Source of the DNA: Robertmurraya siralis
GTDB taxonomy: Bacteria > Bacillota > Bacilli > Bacillales > Cytobacillaceae
Assembly (NCBI RefSeq): GCF_005502275.1
Contig: NZ_SWLZ01000002.1
Coordinates: forward strand, 310,001 to 374,000
Direction of reading: 5' to 3'
DNA length: 64,000 nucleotides
The translations under genes were made by a program, and so were the position numbers. Below, in pieces: positions 1-8,559 of the stretch. Each line of letters opens with the position of its first letter. Positions within the stretch are counted from its first letter, which is position 1. The notes beneath the pieces are model-generated. The model was not told where the DNA came from, did not search any database, and was given only the letters and a program-made list of their open reading frames with translations.

Positions 1-611
1 TTTTTTGGCATTAACTCTTCTTTTTTTCGAGTAATCATCACCATTGCTGAATCTACTCTCGGTGGAGGCGAGAAATTATTACGGGAAATTTCTTTTATAT
101 AACGAAGATCAAACCACATTTTCCAAACTAAAACATATGAATTCTTAATGAATTTTGACGTGAAGCGCCTTGCTGCTCCTTTTTCCATTACAATTACACC
201 ACTTTGAAATCCACTTGATGGATTATCAAGAAGCATCTTCATAATTGGCGTCGTGATGGCATAGGGAATATTCGAAACGACGACAAATTTCTCTTTTGGC
301 AATTGGATTTTCATAATATCTCTATGAATAATGATTGTATTGGAAGATTGCGCTGTTTTTCTGTTTAAAATATCTACAAACTTGGCATCATATTCTACCG
401 CCAATACTTTTCTAGCTCTTTGACTTAATATTGTTGTTAAAGCACCCTTTCCAGCACCTAACTCTAAAACAATATCGTTGTTGCTAACATTTGCCCGATT
501 TACAATTTCATCTAACAACTTCTTATTATGCATTAAATGCTGACCAGAAAAATTGGGAGGCTCCCCACGACTTAATTTTTTCCCACTATACTTATGAAAT
601 TTTTTTGTCAT
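1..611 (-). CDS. erm: Erm 23S rRNA adenine-N6-methyltransferase, Erm(D)-like (partial)
   Basis: Methylates A2058 of 23S rRNA and so blocks macrolide, lincosamide and streptogramin B binding. About 203 residues are present and the C-terminus (family length about 285) runs off the window. Visible motifs are the SAM-binding [12 protein letters not shown] near residues 49-60, the catalytic NIPY near 114-117 and PPPRVDSAM near 190. From memory the sequence resembles Erm(D)/(J)/(K) of Bacillus, including the start [23 protein letters not shown] start with RBS AGGAAAGGAAGAGAAGAA. Upstream lies a 430-nt leader with two leader peptides and terminator hairpins, so induction by ribosome stalling is expected. 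Confidence 0.93.
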   Translation of the reverse strand, partial: MTKKFHKYSGKKLSRGEPPNFSGQHLMHNKKLLDEIVNRANVSNNDIVLELGAGKGALTTILSQRARKVLAVEYDAKFVDILNRKTAQSSNTIIIHRDIMKIQLPKEKFVVVSNIPYAITTPIMKMLLDNPSSGFQSGVIVMEKGAARRFTSKFIKNSYVLVWKMWFDLRYIKEISRNNFSPPPRVDSAMVMITRKKEELMPK

Positions 612-640
612 TTCTTCTCTTCCTTTCCTAATAAAAAATC

Positions 641-657
641 ACAGGCGATCTGCCTGT
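641..657 (-). promoter_or_regulatory. Hairpin just upstream of the erm ribosome binding site
   Basis: ACAGGC-AGATC-GCCTGT forms a perfect 6-bp stem with a 5-nt loop, about 20 nt before the erm Shine-Dalgarno. Hairpins here in other erm leaders control ribosome access; that role is inferred. Confidence 0.5.
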
Positions 658-690
658 AATTCAGAGTAAAAGGGAGAAGACCCATCCTTA

Positions 691-717
691 TTAACCTAAT
701 GGATTCAGTAGCTTCAT
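691..717 (-). CDS. Second leader peptide of erm, MKLLNPLG
   Basis: An 8-codon frame (MKLLNPLG, stop TAA) preceded by a perfect AGGAGGT at 725-731, the best Shine-Dalgarno in the leader. It sits downstream of the terminator hairpin at 770-793 and upstream of erm. A further 25-codon frame (608-685) starts nearby and ends in an ATGA overlap with the erm start, so translation could be coupled. The peptide is not one I recognise; expression is inferred from the RBS only. Confidence 0.5.
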   Translation of the reverse strand: MKLLNPLG

Positions 718-759
718 CAAATAAACCTCCTGTTCAATTAATAAGGAAGGAAAATTAGA

Positions 760-793
760 CAAAAATAAAGAAAGGCAGAATTATCCGTCTTTC
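760..793 (-). terminator. Intrinsic terminator/attenuator in the erm leader
   Basis: Read on the minus strand, GAAAGACGGA and TCTGCCTTTC form a 10-bp stem with one mismatch and one G-U pair, followed directly by TTTATTTTT. It lies between the first leader peptide and erm. The Bacillus ermK gene is known to be induced by transcriptional attenuation, and this architecture fits that. Two more T-runs (around 834-840 and 897-903) follow weaker hairpins in the same leader. Confidence 0.6.
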
Positions 794-961
794 TAAACAT
801 TACATATTTTACTATCTCTACACAAAGATAGTATAAAAAACACAGCGTAATTGCTGAATGGCAAAATACGTGTATTACAATACGAAATGAAGATTATTAA
901 AAAAGGACAGACTTATCCCATCTACTCTGCATTCACAAACAGAGCCTTTGAAAGTATTCAA

Positions 962-1006
962 TTACTGATTCAAAGTTGAGAAACGAAGTCTGATAGAATG
1001 TGTCAT
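962..1006 (-). CDS. Erm(D)-type leader peptide MTHSIRLRFSTLNQ
   Basis: A 14-residue leader peptide with RBS AGGAGG. It carries the RLR stalling motif and differs at only two residues from the ErmD/ErmK leader as I remember it (MTHSMRLRFPTLNQ). A macrolide-bound ribosome stalls at such RLR codons. Bases CAGACTT inside the Arg-Leu codons are complementary to AAGTCTG just before the first downstream T-run, so a stalled ribosome could block that terminator stem. Confidence 0.85.
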   Translation of the reverse strand: MTHSIRLRFSTLNQ

Positions 1007-1045
1007 TTTTTAATAATCCTCCTACAAATTTAAAATACAATAGTC

Positions 1046-1074
1046 ATTATAGACTCCCTGTTAAAAAAAGTCAA
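1046..1074 (-). promoter_or_regulatory. SigA promoter of erm
   Basis: TTGACT (1069-1074), 17-bp spacer, TATAAT (1046-1051) on the minus strand: a near-perfect vegetative promoter, about 40 nt upstream of the leader peptide start. Transcription should start near 1039. Confidence 0.88.
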
Positions 1075-1106
1075 ATGGAAATCATACTACCTACATTTAC
1101 CTTAAC

Positions 1107-1490
1107 CTAATTTTTTCTAACTTCCATATTTTCGAAATCAATGATTAATTCATGGGCAAGAAAAAAATCACTGCCGATGACATCATCAAATCCATGCATT
1201 TCTCTAACATCACCAAGTTGTATAGTGAATTTATCGAGTTGAAACATATCAATTGTCATGCTGCTTACTTCTTGTTCTATACAAATTTCTGTGCCGCCAA
1301 TTCCGTACATTTTTCGTGTAACGACATTTTCTAAATCAAGCATCAGCCCGATTTCTTCACATAAGTCCGTATCTAAAATGGTTGAAGAACAGCCAGTATC
1401 AAGGAGCACGTTATTGAATGTCTTTCTGTTTCCATTGTATTTAATCTCAACAGATACTAGAGGTAAGTGATCATTCATCTGAAATCTCAT
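1107..1490 (-). CDS. Retropepsin-like aspartic protease domain protein
   Basis: 127 residues. LLDTGCSSTILDTDL (near residues 29-43) is the D-[ST]-G active-site signature of single-domain retropepsin-like proteases, and IGSDFFLAHELIIDFENMEV near the C-terminus is the typical second family motif. Such proteins act as dimers; the substrate is unknown. Its ATG overlaps the stop of the upstream 86-residue gene (ATGA), so the two are translationally coupled. ATG start chosen on that overlap. Confidence 0.75.
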   Translation of the reverse strand: MRFQMNDHLPLVSVEIKYNGNRKTFNNVLLDTGCSSTILDTDLCEEIGLMLDLENVVTRKMYGIGGTEICIEQEVSSMTIDMFQLDKFTIQLGDVREMHGFDDVIGSDFFLAHELIIDFENMEVRKN

Positions 1491-1747
1491 ACTCTTCTTC
1501 GCACTCCTATATACGGCTGCTCAATTATCTTTATTTCTTCATTATTTGTGTGAAAAATATATAATTCACGATTTTGATTTTCCGCATGTAGCTTTTTATA
1601 TACTTTCCATGCAGCATTGCCATTTTCAAAGTCATCGATTACTGACATTTCTTCGATAATTCTTTCTTTTCCTCTTGTTTCTGATTTTAATGCTTCTACT
1701 AAAACACAGCGTTCTGGAAAAAGCTGACGAACTTCAGACCCTTTCAA
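1487..1747 (-). CDS. Hypothetical protein, coupled to retropepsin-like gene
   Basis: 86 residues beginning at TTG, with GAGGGA six bases upstream as ribosome binding site. Charged, no signal peptide or membrane segment. I do not recognise a family. It ends in an ATGA overlap with the retropepsin-like gene, which suggests the two products work together, for example as substrate or partner of the protease (inference). Confidence 0.6.
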   Translation of the reverse strand: MKGSEVRQLFPERCVLVEALKSETRGKERIIEEMSVIDDFENGNAAWKVYKKLHAENQNRELYIFHTNNEEIKIIEQPYIGVRRRV

Positions 1748-2082
1748 TTTAAAGTCCCTCCATTTGGAAAGTGATTTACATTTATTATAACATTAATTAG
1801 ATTTATATAAGTTAATCCCCTTACAAACAAACACTATTAAGGACTTTAGAAACATTGATACGTCTTTATAAATCCGAGAATCTTCCACCGATTTTCGACT
1901 TCTGGTGATCATCCATTAATTTAACACTTAGAGTCGTTTTCTGTTTAACACAGACCCTTGTTCTTAAGAGGATACAGGTAATAGGTTAAAACTTGATGTA
2001 TCTTTTATATATACCAATAATTTACACATTCATTCCACTTGCCTAATATACCCCCATAGCCGGGCAAGGGAAAATGCACCTA
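1748..2082. other. Intergenic region, no gene seen
   Basis: About 335 AT-rich bases between aadK and the two-gene unit. I find no supported ORF. It should hold the promoter of the 86-residue gene, but no clear -35/-10 pair stands out. Confidence 0.5.
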
Positions 2083-2943
2083 TTAAAATTGGGTATATTT
2101 TTTACGTATACTTTCTATGTACATGCTCACTTTCTCATCATAATCAGGATATTTATAATTAAATGTTTTTGCAATAAAATGGGACGTTTCTCTAAATAAT
2201 TCAATACTAGTATTAAGTGCTTCCCACATTTTTTGATACGAGCCCATATCATAAGTAGATAAAATGTTATTCCACATTTCTTCAGAAATATATTCTTTTA
2301 AGAACTTATCCGATTTTCCAATGCTTACAGAAAAACCTGTTTCCACTCCAACCTTCCAACGCAACATGGTATGCAAACTTGGACGAAATGCATGATTCAT
2401 GATATCAATAGCAAAGAGAATTTCCCTTCTTGCAAGACCTTTTACAACATATGTAGATGTCATCCAAAACTCATTACAGCAGTCATCAAATGATTGTTCA
2501 CTTGGCTTATGAATGTGGTACAAGCGATCTGTCGGAATAACTGAATTCTGAATAAGATTATCCTTATCCAACAAGACTTCAACGAGTCCATCGCTATTTT
2601 TGAAATAATCTTCATATTCATTAAGTGGAATAAGTGTAAGGTCGATTTTCGTACCGTCTTCAAAAATCATTAGATACGAGTACCAATTACCCAGCTCTGG
2701 TGGATACAATTCCATGGCTTCTGGCTTTTGCATAATTATCCTTTCACCAAAATAACTTAACCAATCATCACTTTTTTTGAAATCATCCATATCTGTAACA
2801 AAATAACTAAAATCATAATCTTGAAATTCATCCTTCGGAATATTTATATTTGTTCGTGACCCCTCAAGAGTAAAGAGTCTAATTTTTTCACAATTAAGAG
2901 CAAAATTCATCCCTAAATCCATCATTTCTTTCTTACTTCTCAA
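2083..2943 (-). CDS. aadK: Aminoglycoside 6-adenylyltransferase (streptomycin resistance), AadK-like
   Basis: Transfers AMP from ATP to the 6-position of streptomycin. The protein follows chromosomal AadK of Bacillus subtilis closely as remembered: RSKKEMMDLGMNFALN, LEGSRTNINIP, the nucleotidyltransferase DYDFSYFVTD, PPELGNWYSYL, KIDLTLIP, FDDCCNEFWM and YPDYDE near the end. I place the start at TTG (286 residues) because GGAGGTGATAACA precedes it and the family begins MRS; the upstream in-frame ATG at 2958 lies inside that Shine-Dalgarno. Monocistronic. Confidence 0.9.
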   Translation of the reverse strand: MRSKKEMMDLGMNFALNCEKIRLFTLEGSRTNINIPKDEFQDYDFSYFVTDMDDFKKSDDWLSYFGERIIMQKPEAMELYPPELGNWYSYLMIFEDGTKIDLTLIPLNEYEDYFKNSDGLVEVLLDKDNLIQNSVIPTDRLYHIHKPSEQSFDDCCNEFWMTSTYVVKGLARREILFAIDIMNHAFRPSLHTMLRWKVGVETGFSVSIGKSDKFLKEYISEEMWNNILSTYDMGSYQKMWEALNTSIELFRETSHFIAKTFNYKYPDYDEKVSMYIESIRKKYTQF

Positions 2944-3428
2944 TGTTATCACCTCCATAGACTGTTATAAAAATTATAATTCATCTGAAAAATTTATCGC
3001 AATGCTTTCAACGATTAATATGGCGAACGGGAGATAGCCAGGAGCATTCAAAGAGTGTATAAAATGACGCAAGACTTTATATCATTAATCAGTCAGTCAA
3101 TGAAAAAAGGAAATGAAAAGATTGTATCTTACTGAAAATCAACATGATCTATGTAACTTCTACACGGATATTCATACAGGAACTGTTGATAATCGTTAGG
3201 GGTTAAAAAGACTCATACAAGTCGCTGAAAACAGGGGATTTAATATTGTTGTTGCGAAGGAATAAGTAGATTCAGCCTTTTCAACTAAAGCATGTTGATG
3301 GATTATTATAAAATTAGTCAATGAAAAAAGGGGCGAGGAACGAAGCCCCCGAAGTGAGCGAACCGAACGGAGAATACATAGGTACTAATTAAAGTATTGC
3401 TATGACTCTTATTTTTCTTAATACTTTT
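2944..3428. other. Gap holding a decayed recombinase fragment and a GA-rich hairpin
   Basis: Besides the pseudogene at 3113-3265, bases 3330-3376 hold a hairpin (GGGGC, 11-nt loop, GCCCC) followed by a purine-rich GAAGTGAGCGAACCGAACGG stretch. No T-run follows it. Function unknown. Confidence 0.4.
3113..3265 (+). pseudogene. Remnant of a serine recombinase catalytic domain
   Basis: Translation through one internal stop (TAG at 3197-3199) gives FYTDIHTGTVDNR, stop, GLKRLIQVAENRGFNIVVAK. This matches the serine recombinase pattern of 'D.I.GT...R.GL..L...A....F...V.KE' that follows the catalytic serine region. No intact frame remains. It may belong to the same dead gene as the fragment at 4133-4289, which would mean the acetyltransferase between them came in later or the gene decayed around it. 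Confidence 0.5.
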
Positions 3429-3971
3429 CTATTTAATCCATTCATCAGCTAGTATTCCATAAACAACATGGTCAACATAATGGTCGTATAACCATTCTGC
3501 TCTTCTAATGCAGCCCTCATTAACGAAAGCTAGTCTTTCAGGTATTCTTCTACTTTTCTTATTCCCCACAGCAGCCCTAATTTCCACTTTATTTAATTTT
3601 AATTCAGTAAATGCATAATCAGTTAATGCTTTAGCTACCCTTGTCATAATACCATTTCCTTGATATCCTTCCCCGAGCCAATAGCCAATATATGCTGTAT
3701 TGTTTGACCAATTAATACTATTAAAGCCAGTAACTCCAACGATATTTCCTTTGAATAAAATGACTGTACTCAGACTTTTATTTTCAGCAAAACCTTTTAA
3801 GCACATTTTTATATATTCAATTGTATCTTCAATTTTTATTGTAGTATCTAGCCATGGAAGCCATTCTCTTAAATACTCCCTTGAATTATTGATTAATTCG
3901 AATATTCTTTCCCCATCCCTTAATTCAATTAATTTTAAAGATAAATCTTCATCGATTTTATGAACAAACAT
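3429..3971 (-). CDS. GNAT N-acetyltransferase, RimJ/RimL (YdaF) type
   Basis: 180 residues. The family acetylates ribosomal protein N-termini or small amines with acetyl-CoA. Seen: YIGYWLGEGYQGNGIMTRV (acetyl-CoA binding motif A, Q-G-N-G), NKKSRRIPERLAFVNEGCIR and the terminal EWLYDHYVDHVVYGIL typical of RimJ/L-like proteins. I start at the second ATG because GGAGGGG lies five bases before it; the upstream ATG at 3989 overlaps that site. It stands alone between two recombinase fragments in opposite orientation. Confidence 0.85.
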   Translation of the reverse strand: MFVHKIDEDLSLKLIELRDGERIFELINNSREYLREWLPWLDTTIKIEDTIEYIKMCLKGFAENKSLSTVILFKGNIVGVTGFNSINWSNNTAYIGYWLGEGYQGNGIMTRVAKALTDYAFTELKLNKVEIRAAVGNKKSRRIPERLAFVNEGCIRRAEWLYDHYVDHVVYGILADEWIK

Positions 3972-4132
3972 ATTAACCCCTCCATACAATTTAATCTATC
4001 AAATTATAAATTGAAAAGATTTTACCAAATCGAGGAACTAAATTCTAGTAAACATTTAATTCCCTTCTCCTAAACTTTAGAAAACTATTCGCCCACATAG
4101 AACGATTGCTAGGTTTGAGAGGGGCGATAATT

Positions 4133-4289
4133 ATGAACATTAAAAGAGAATTTATCGGAACACAGTACTTTGGTTCAGTTCAAAAGATTAACATCCGAGA
4201 TGTTACTACGTTTCATTGATAAAACCGAAGTAACCGAAAACAAAGTTGTTAAGATTTACTACAAGTTTGCACAGGTTGAGGGGTTATAA
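4133..4289 (+). pseudogene. Fragment resembling a recombinase C-terminus
   Basis: A 28-codon frame with a good RBS (GAGAGGGGCGATAATT) stops at 4217-4219, but a shift at about 4214 gives IDKTEVTENKVVKIYYKF ending at TAA 4287-4289. Tails of the type 'F-I-D-K-I-E-V...K-I-Y-Y-K-F' are common in large serine recombinases. It is in the same orientation as the fragment at 3113-3265. Alternatively the 28-residue frame is a small gene of unknown role. Confidence 0.4.
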
Positions 4290-4568
4290 TTCCCCTCAAT
4301 CATTTTTTAAAACTAACTGTGAAACACACTCCACATGGCTCGAGTTGATGGCATTGATGTCTAGTGTCTATTTTTTATCCCACGTATGAGGGAACATATC
4401 AATAGATTTTATCTGTTTTTTTTAGAAATGAAGTATGGGGAAACATATCAATGATGAATTAACTTTTCTTAGTATAAGTATATATTTTTTTATGTAATCA
4501 GTAAAAGGAAGACCTTCCGTAATATATCGTTGCGAAGAGTTCATTCTCCAATCAATAATAACATACAA
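4290..4568. other. Intergenic region with a short repeated motif
   Basis: Contains two copies of a G-rich-GGAA-ACATATCAATgA sequence (about 4387-4401 and 4437-4452). A related inverse version, TTGATATGTTTCCTCA, occurs at 52218-52233. No ORF. Confidence 0.35.
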
Positions 4569-4608
4569 AAATGGTTTCAATCCTTCAAACACCTGATTGA
4601 AACCATTT
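4569..4608 (-). terminator. Terminator of the AraC-family gene
   Basis: AAATGGTTTCAATC and its exact complement form a 14-bp stem around a 12-nt loop; on the minus strand it continues into TTTTTG. It lies 75 nt after the stop of the regulator gene. Confidence 0.75.
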
Positions 4609-4683
4609 GAAATAACTATATGTCGATATTTTCGTTATAAAAATATGTGGTAAACTACTTATGAATTTTATTAAACAAGAGGC

Positions 4684-5604
4684 TTATTCGTCTTTTTTTA
4701 ATTTTACTGGCAAAATATAATCGATAACTACTTTTTCACCACGACTTAATGGAAGGGAATATCGTTCTTTTGTATATATCTCACACCAATAAAACTGTTC
4801 AAAATCAATTTCTTGATCAGTTTTTTCAATGGCTTCTGTAATTAACAAGAAGGCTGAGTCAACAATTTCTGCGATGTTATTTCCCTCAATTTGGATACAA
4901 GCAACCGTTCCGCTTGGAATATGTTTTTGGTACAGATCATGGGGAACCGGTGTATTTACCCTCATAAAATCTCCTAATATTAATTCAAAAGTATTTGTAT
5001 CTTGAAAATTAAACATCATTCCTATACCATCATTTTCATCAATATCCTCACAATAAGTAAATTCAGATAAACTTTTTAAATAGTCAATCTTATCACTTTC
5101 AAAATAAGATTTCCATGCGTTCCCAGCCTCAAAAAATGAAGTGTTATTATGAACTCCGACCATTAGACGTTCCTCAAATTCCTTATAAACAATCTTCTTT
5201 AATTCTGCCATAATTCTTTTCCCTCCTATATATCTCATATCAAGATAATTCATTGGGTAATATTCATTGAGCTTTGCATTTTTTTGTTTTGCTTGAGAAG
5301 GTGTGATTCCGTGGTATTCCTTGAATGCTCTTGAAAAAGCAGAATGTGAATGAAAACCATACTTAAACGCTATATCAATAACAGAATCGTTACCTTTCTT
5401 TAAATCAAGTCCTGCTTGCGTTAGCCTTCGTTTTCTTACATATTCAGCAATCGTAACATTTGAAATAAAAACAAATATTCTTTGAAACAAAGCTACCGGA
5501 GCAACTACAATTCTTCCAATCTCCTCATAATCAATTTCATCGCCGCTAACAACTAACTCCTCAAGGTATTTAATAACCTTACCAAATGTTTTACTATAAT
5601 TCAT
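4684..5604 (-). CDS. AraC-family regulator with GyrI-like effector domain
   Basis: 306 residues. The N-terminal 110 residues form the two helix-turn-helix AraC/XylS DNA-binding domain (RKRRLTQAGLDLKKG, VIDIAFKYGFHSHSAFSRAF, GITPSQAK). Residues about 135-306 resemble the GyrI-like/AraC effector-binding domain that binds small amphipathic molecules. Start placed at the second ATG because GAAAGGAGG lies six bases upstream. Single gene with its own terminator; target unknown. Confidence 0.85.
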   Translation of the reverse strand: MNYSKTFGKVIKYLEELVVSGDEIDYEEIGRIVVAPVALFQRIFVFISNVTIAEYVRKRRLTQAGLDLKKGNDSVIDIAFKYGFHSHSAFSRAFKEYHGITPSQAKQKNAKLNEYYPMNYLDMRYIGGKRIMAELKKIVYKEFEERLMVGVHNNTSFFEAGNAWKSYFESDKIDYLKSLSEFTYCEDIDENDGIGMMFNFQDTNTFELILGDFMRVNTPVPHDLYQKHIPSGTVACIQIEGNNIAEIVDSAFLLITEAIEKTDQEIDFEQFYWCEIYTKERYSLPLSRGEKVVIDYILPVKLKKDE

Positions 5605-5745
5605 TTTTCCTCCTTTCATTTATATGTTAAATCTTTTATTGCCCCGTTTCTTTACATTTAACATACAAATTCTGCACAACATTTAATAATCATCTTACAT
5701 AAAGGTAAAAACTTACTAAACTATCTGATAAGCAGTGAATCCGGA

Positions 5746-7998
5746 CTAATCGGAAAACTCTTTACGAATCCCGATGTTGGTTAAATAAATTGACCCTTTG
5801 TCGCTTTTATCAAAGACAAATTTAATCTTTGTCATATTTTCTGGTTCAAATTGCTTATTCACTTTTTTAAACTCTTCCAACTGAAAGGCAAAATTCTGAA
5901 ATATCGGCTCTTTCGTTGGTAGCAAAGATGTAAATGGCCATTTCACAATATCCCCTTCAAGCATTGGCAACAAGAAGGTAACACTGCTTAATGGCAAGCT
6001 TGCTATATTGCCGCTGCGATCCTCTACCTGTACAGACAGATCGAGTAGTGGTTTCTTTGCGTCCAACTTTTTTTCTTCTCGATCAGCCATTGAGAAAACG
6101 ATATAATCACTTCCTTTTGTATCAATTTCTATATCAGATAGTAAAACCCCGTAGTTTGGAACTTTATTAGTCGTTGCACGATCCCAGTCAAGCCTAACCG
6201 CACGATGTAGGCCATCAACATATTTCATCTTGACCTTCTCTTCGATCCACTCCTTCAATGCCTTTCCAGCCAATCTTCCCCCTTTTAATGTCGTCGTAGA
6301 AAAATCAATGTCCTCATCAAAGTTTGCAACCATCACAGTATTTCCATCCCAGTAATCACTGATATACATCGTATCCGGAAGCCAGTCCTTGGCATAGCCA
6401 ATATCTTGAAATATACGTCGATACTCTGTTTTTTGTTTCAAGGTTGCTTCCAAAAATGAAGAAACAAGCACCTTCCCGATTTGTAATTGTTCCTCCTGTG
6501 GTAAAATTTTTGCTGTATTATAGAGCCTATTACCAAAACCCATTCCGTCATATTTTCCCCATTTTGTGTTAAACTGTCCATGGTTAGCCCCATATACATA
6601 GATCGTTGATTTAAAATGGGGACTATTTTCTGTAAAATCAATTCTCTCGTACTGATTGACACTGTCAAACGAACTTACATCCATGTCATGTGATCCTTGA
6701 ATGGCTAAATAACTGATATCTTTCAAATGGGTCAGTTGTCCCGCAGGTTTATATTGACTGTCAGTACCTGCAATAGAAATAATGGAACGAATGCCAAAAT
6801 GATAGTCGAATTTGATAGTTCCATTTTCAGGATATGAAGGCAATTGATTGTAAAGAGCCGCTATCGCCACCGCCTCACCACCACGAGAATGTCCAATCAA
6901 TGAAATTCGGTTCATATCCACTTTGTTGAAGAATGGATGATCCTTTGTATGATTCCACTTCTTCCATACCTTTAAATGTTCTAAAATAAGCCAACCACGA
7001 GCCGGATTCTCATTTTTTAATACCTTCAACATGAATAAGTCATCATATGGCGAAGTATTCAGAAAGTTTTCATCAATTGATACAAAAATATAACCTTTGC
7101 TGGCAAGCAGGTTCCCTAAATAAGCATATCCAGGATCTGAATAATCAGTTGCTAGATGATTACCATGAACGGCGATGATCAAGGGGAACGTTCCTTTTCC
7201 ATCGGGATACCATACGGTTCCGTTAAGCGGCATTTGATCAGGCCCGAATCCAAATGTTTTCGTGCGGATGGAGGACCAATTTTCCACAAATGACGAACCA
7301 TCCACTGGCTTCGTAATCAGTGAATGTTCAGCATTGAATTCCTTTCGATAGCTGTTGGCGCCTCCATACGATAATGTCTTTACATGATAATCCCCCAGCT
7401 CAGATGGATTTGCCAATGGGAGCGAATACTGTTCCATTGCTTTCATCGTCTTCAGTTTATATAACATCGGCAATTCGTTATCACCATTATGAAATAACCA
7501 ATAACCACCAATAAGAATATAGGCCAGTGAACAAAATGACAGCACGATCGTCATGATTTTTGATATCTTACTTGACTGACGATATTGACCTTTCAACATG
7601 CACCAAATCGTCATCCCCATGATAGAAAAGGAAACCATGATGGATAGTGTGACAATAAACATTAATTTCAAAGGACCGATAAAACATATAAACACTAGGA
7701 AAAAGCAGGCGAGTGCGATCCACATGTAAAGAGAAGGTATTTTCTTCGTCCAATAAATGAACAATGTGATGAAGCCAGATAATAAGATCATCGTAAACAG
7801 AAAAACAACACTACCAATCATGTAATCTACGATTCCACGAGTTCCTATCATGTAATACCCTTGTACAATGTATAATAGTAAAGATACGGTACCCAATCCT
7901 ATTGCTGCTCCTTTCCATCCTGTGGAAAGCTGTGCCCAATGCTTAAACATATTCATCCTATATAAAAATTTAACTTTTGAAGTTTTATTTTCTGGCAT
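5746..7998 (-). CDS. Membrane-anchored alpha/beta hydrolase (dienelactone hydrolase-like)
   Basis: 750 residues. The first 180 residues hold about five hydrophobic segments (for example LLYIVQGYYMIGTRGIVDYM, VFICFIGPLKLMFIVTLSIM). The following domain has the alpha/beta hydrolase signatures PLIIAVHGNH, VSIDENFLN and the nucleophile elbow GHSRGG near residue 370, with YGANHGQF probably giving the catalytic His. The C-terminal 180 residues are beta-rich and unassigned. Lipase or esterase activity at the outer membrane face is inferred. RBS AAAGGAGG before ATG. Followed closely upstream by a GNAT gene. Confidence 0.72.
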   Translation of the reverse strand: MPENKTSKVKFLYRMNMFKHWAQLSTGWKGAAIGLGTVSLLLYIVQGYYMIGTRGIVDYMIGSVVFLFTMILLSGFITLFIYWTKKIPSLYMWIALACFFLVFICFIGPLKLMFIVTLSIMVSFSIMGMTIWCMLKGQYRQSSKISKIMTIVLSFCSLAYILIGGYWLFHNGDNELPMLYKLKTMKAMEQYSLPLANPSELGDYHVKTLSYGGANSYRKEFNAEHSLITKPVDGSSFVENWSSIRTKTFGFGPDQMPLNGTVWYPDGKGTFPLIIAVHGNHLATDYSDPGYAYLGNLLASKGYIFVSIDENFLNTSPYDDLFMLKVLKNENPARGWLILEHLKVWKKWNHTKDHPFFNKVDMNRISLIGHSRGGEAVAIAALYNQLPSYPENGTIKFDYHFGIRSIISIAGTDSQYKPAGQLTHLKDISYLAIQGSHDMDVSSFDSVNQYERIDFTENSPHFKSTIYVYGANHGQFNTKWGKYDGMGFGNRLYNTAKILPQEEQLQIGKVLVSSFLEATLKQKTEYRRIFQDIGYAKDWLPDTMYISDYWDGNTVMVANFDEDIDFSTTTLKGGRLAGKALKEWIEEKVKMKYVDGLHRAVRLDWDRATTNKVPNYGVLLSDIEIDTKGSDYIVFSMADREEKKLDAKKPLLDLSVQVEDRSGNIASLPLSSVTFLLPMLEGDIVKWPFTSLLPTKEPIFQNFAFQLEEFKKVNKQFEPENMTKIKFVFDKSDKGSIYLTNIGIRKEFSD

Positions 7999-8031
7999 AA
8001 CGTTCTCTACCTCCTTTTCAAAAAATATAAA

Positions 8032-8487
8032 CTAAAAAATCGATGATGTTTTCTCTTTATAGTGAAATACAACATTTATAAAACCATCTTCATCAGGATC
8101 ATTGGACAAAGGAATAAATCCAACGGACAAAAATAATCGTTTGCTTGCTTCGTTCGTATGGAAAATACCGGCGATCATTTGTTTTATAACGGTATTCATA
8201 TATTTATTTATGATTTGCTGAAGTGCTTTTTTTCCGTATCCCTTGCGCCTGTAATCAGGCCTTATTATAATGGATATGTAGGCCTTGTCTTCTTCTATTT
8301 CAACACCTACTTTACCTATAAACTCGTTATTGCTTGAAATCATCCAGCAGTCATAATCAGAATTTGAAGTTACATAATGGATAAATTCTGTCAGCTTCTC
8401 AACATGAAAACTGTCAGTATCGCAATACCAACTATTCACAATCGGAATGTGTTCCATGTTAATGTCGTGAAATATAAGTTCTTCCAT
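8032..8487 (-). CDS. GNAT family N-acetyltransferase
   Basis: 151 residues. ISIIIRPDYRRKGYGKKALQ is the acetyl-CoA pyrophosphate loop (R/Q-x-x-G-x-G/A) and HTNEASKRLFLSVGF the usual C-terminal motif. Substrate unknown. No strong RBS is visible before the ATG. It is the last but one gene in a same-strand run from the XRE regulator. Confidence 0.82.
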   Translation of the reverse strand: MEELIFHDINMEHIPIVNSWYCDTDSFHVEKLTEFIHYVTSNSDYDCWMISSNNEFIGKVGVEIEEDKAYISIIIRPDYRRKGYGKKALQQIINKYMNTVIKQMIAGIFHTNEASKRLFLSVGFIPLSNDPDEDGFINVVFHYKEKTSSIF

Positions 8488-8559
8488 CGTTGCTTAAACC
8501 CCGAACATTCTGTAAAAATCTGCGCAATCCATTCATATTCTGTTTCTCTTGTTCTCCAT

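Noticed and set aside
811-832. ACTATCT/AGATAGT hairpin in the erm leader as a terminator
   Set aside because: No T-run follows on the transcribed strand; it may only be an alternative pairing partner.
3330-3376. GGGGC/GCCCC hairpin with GA-rich tail as a riboswitch or terminator
   Set aside because: No T-run, no known riboswitch core, and no gene close downstream on the matching strand.
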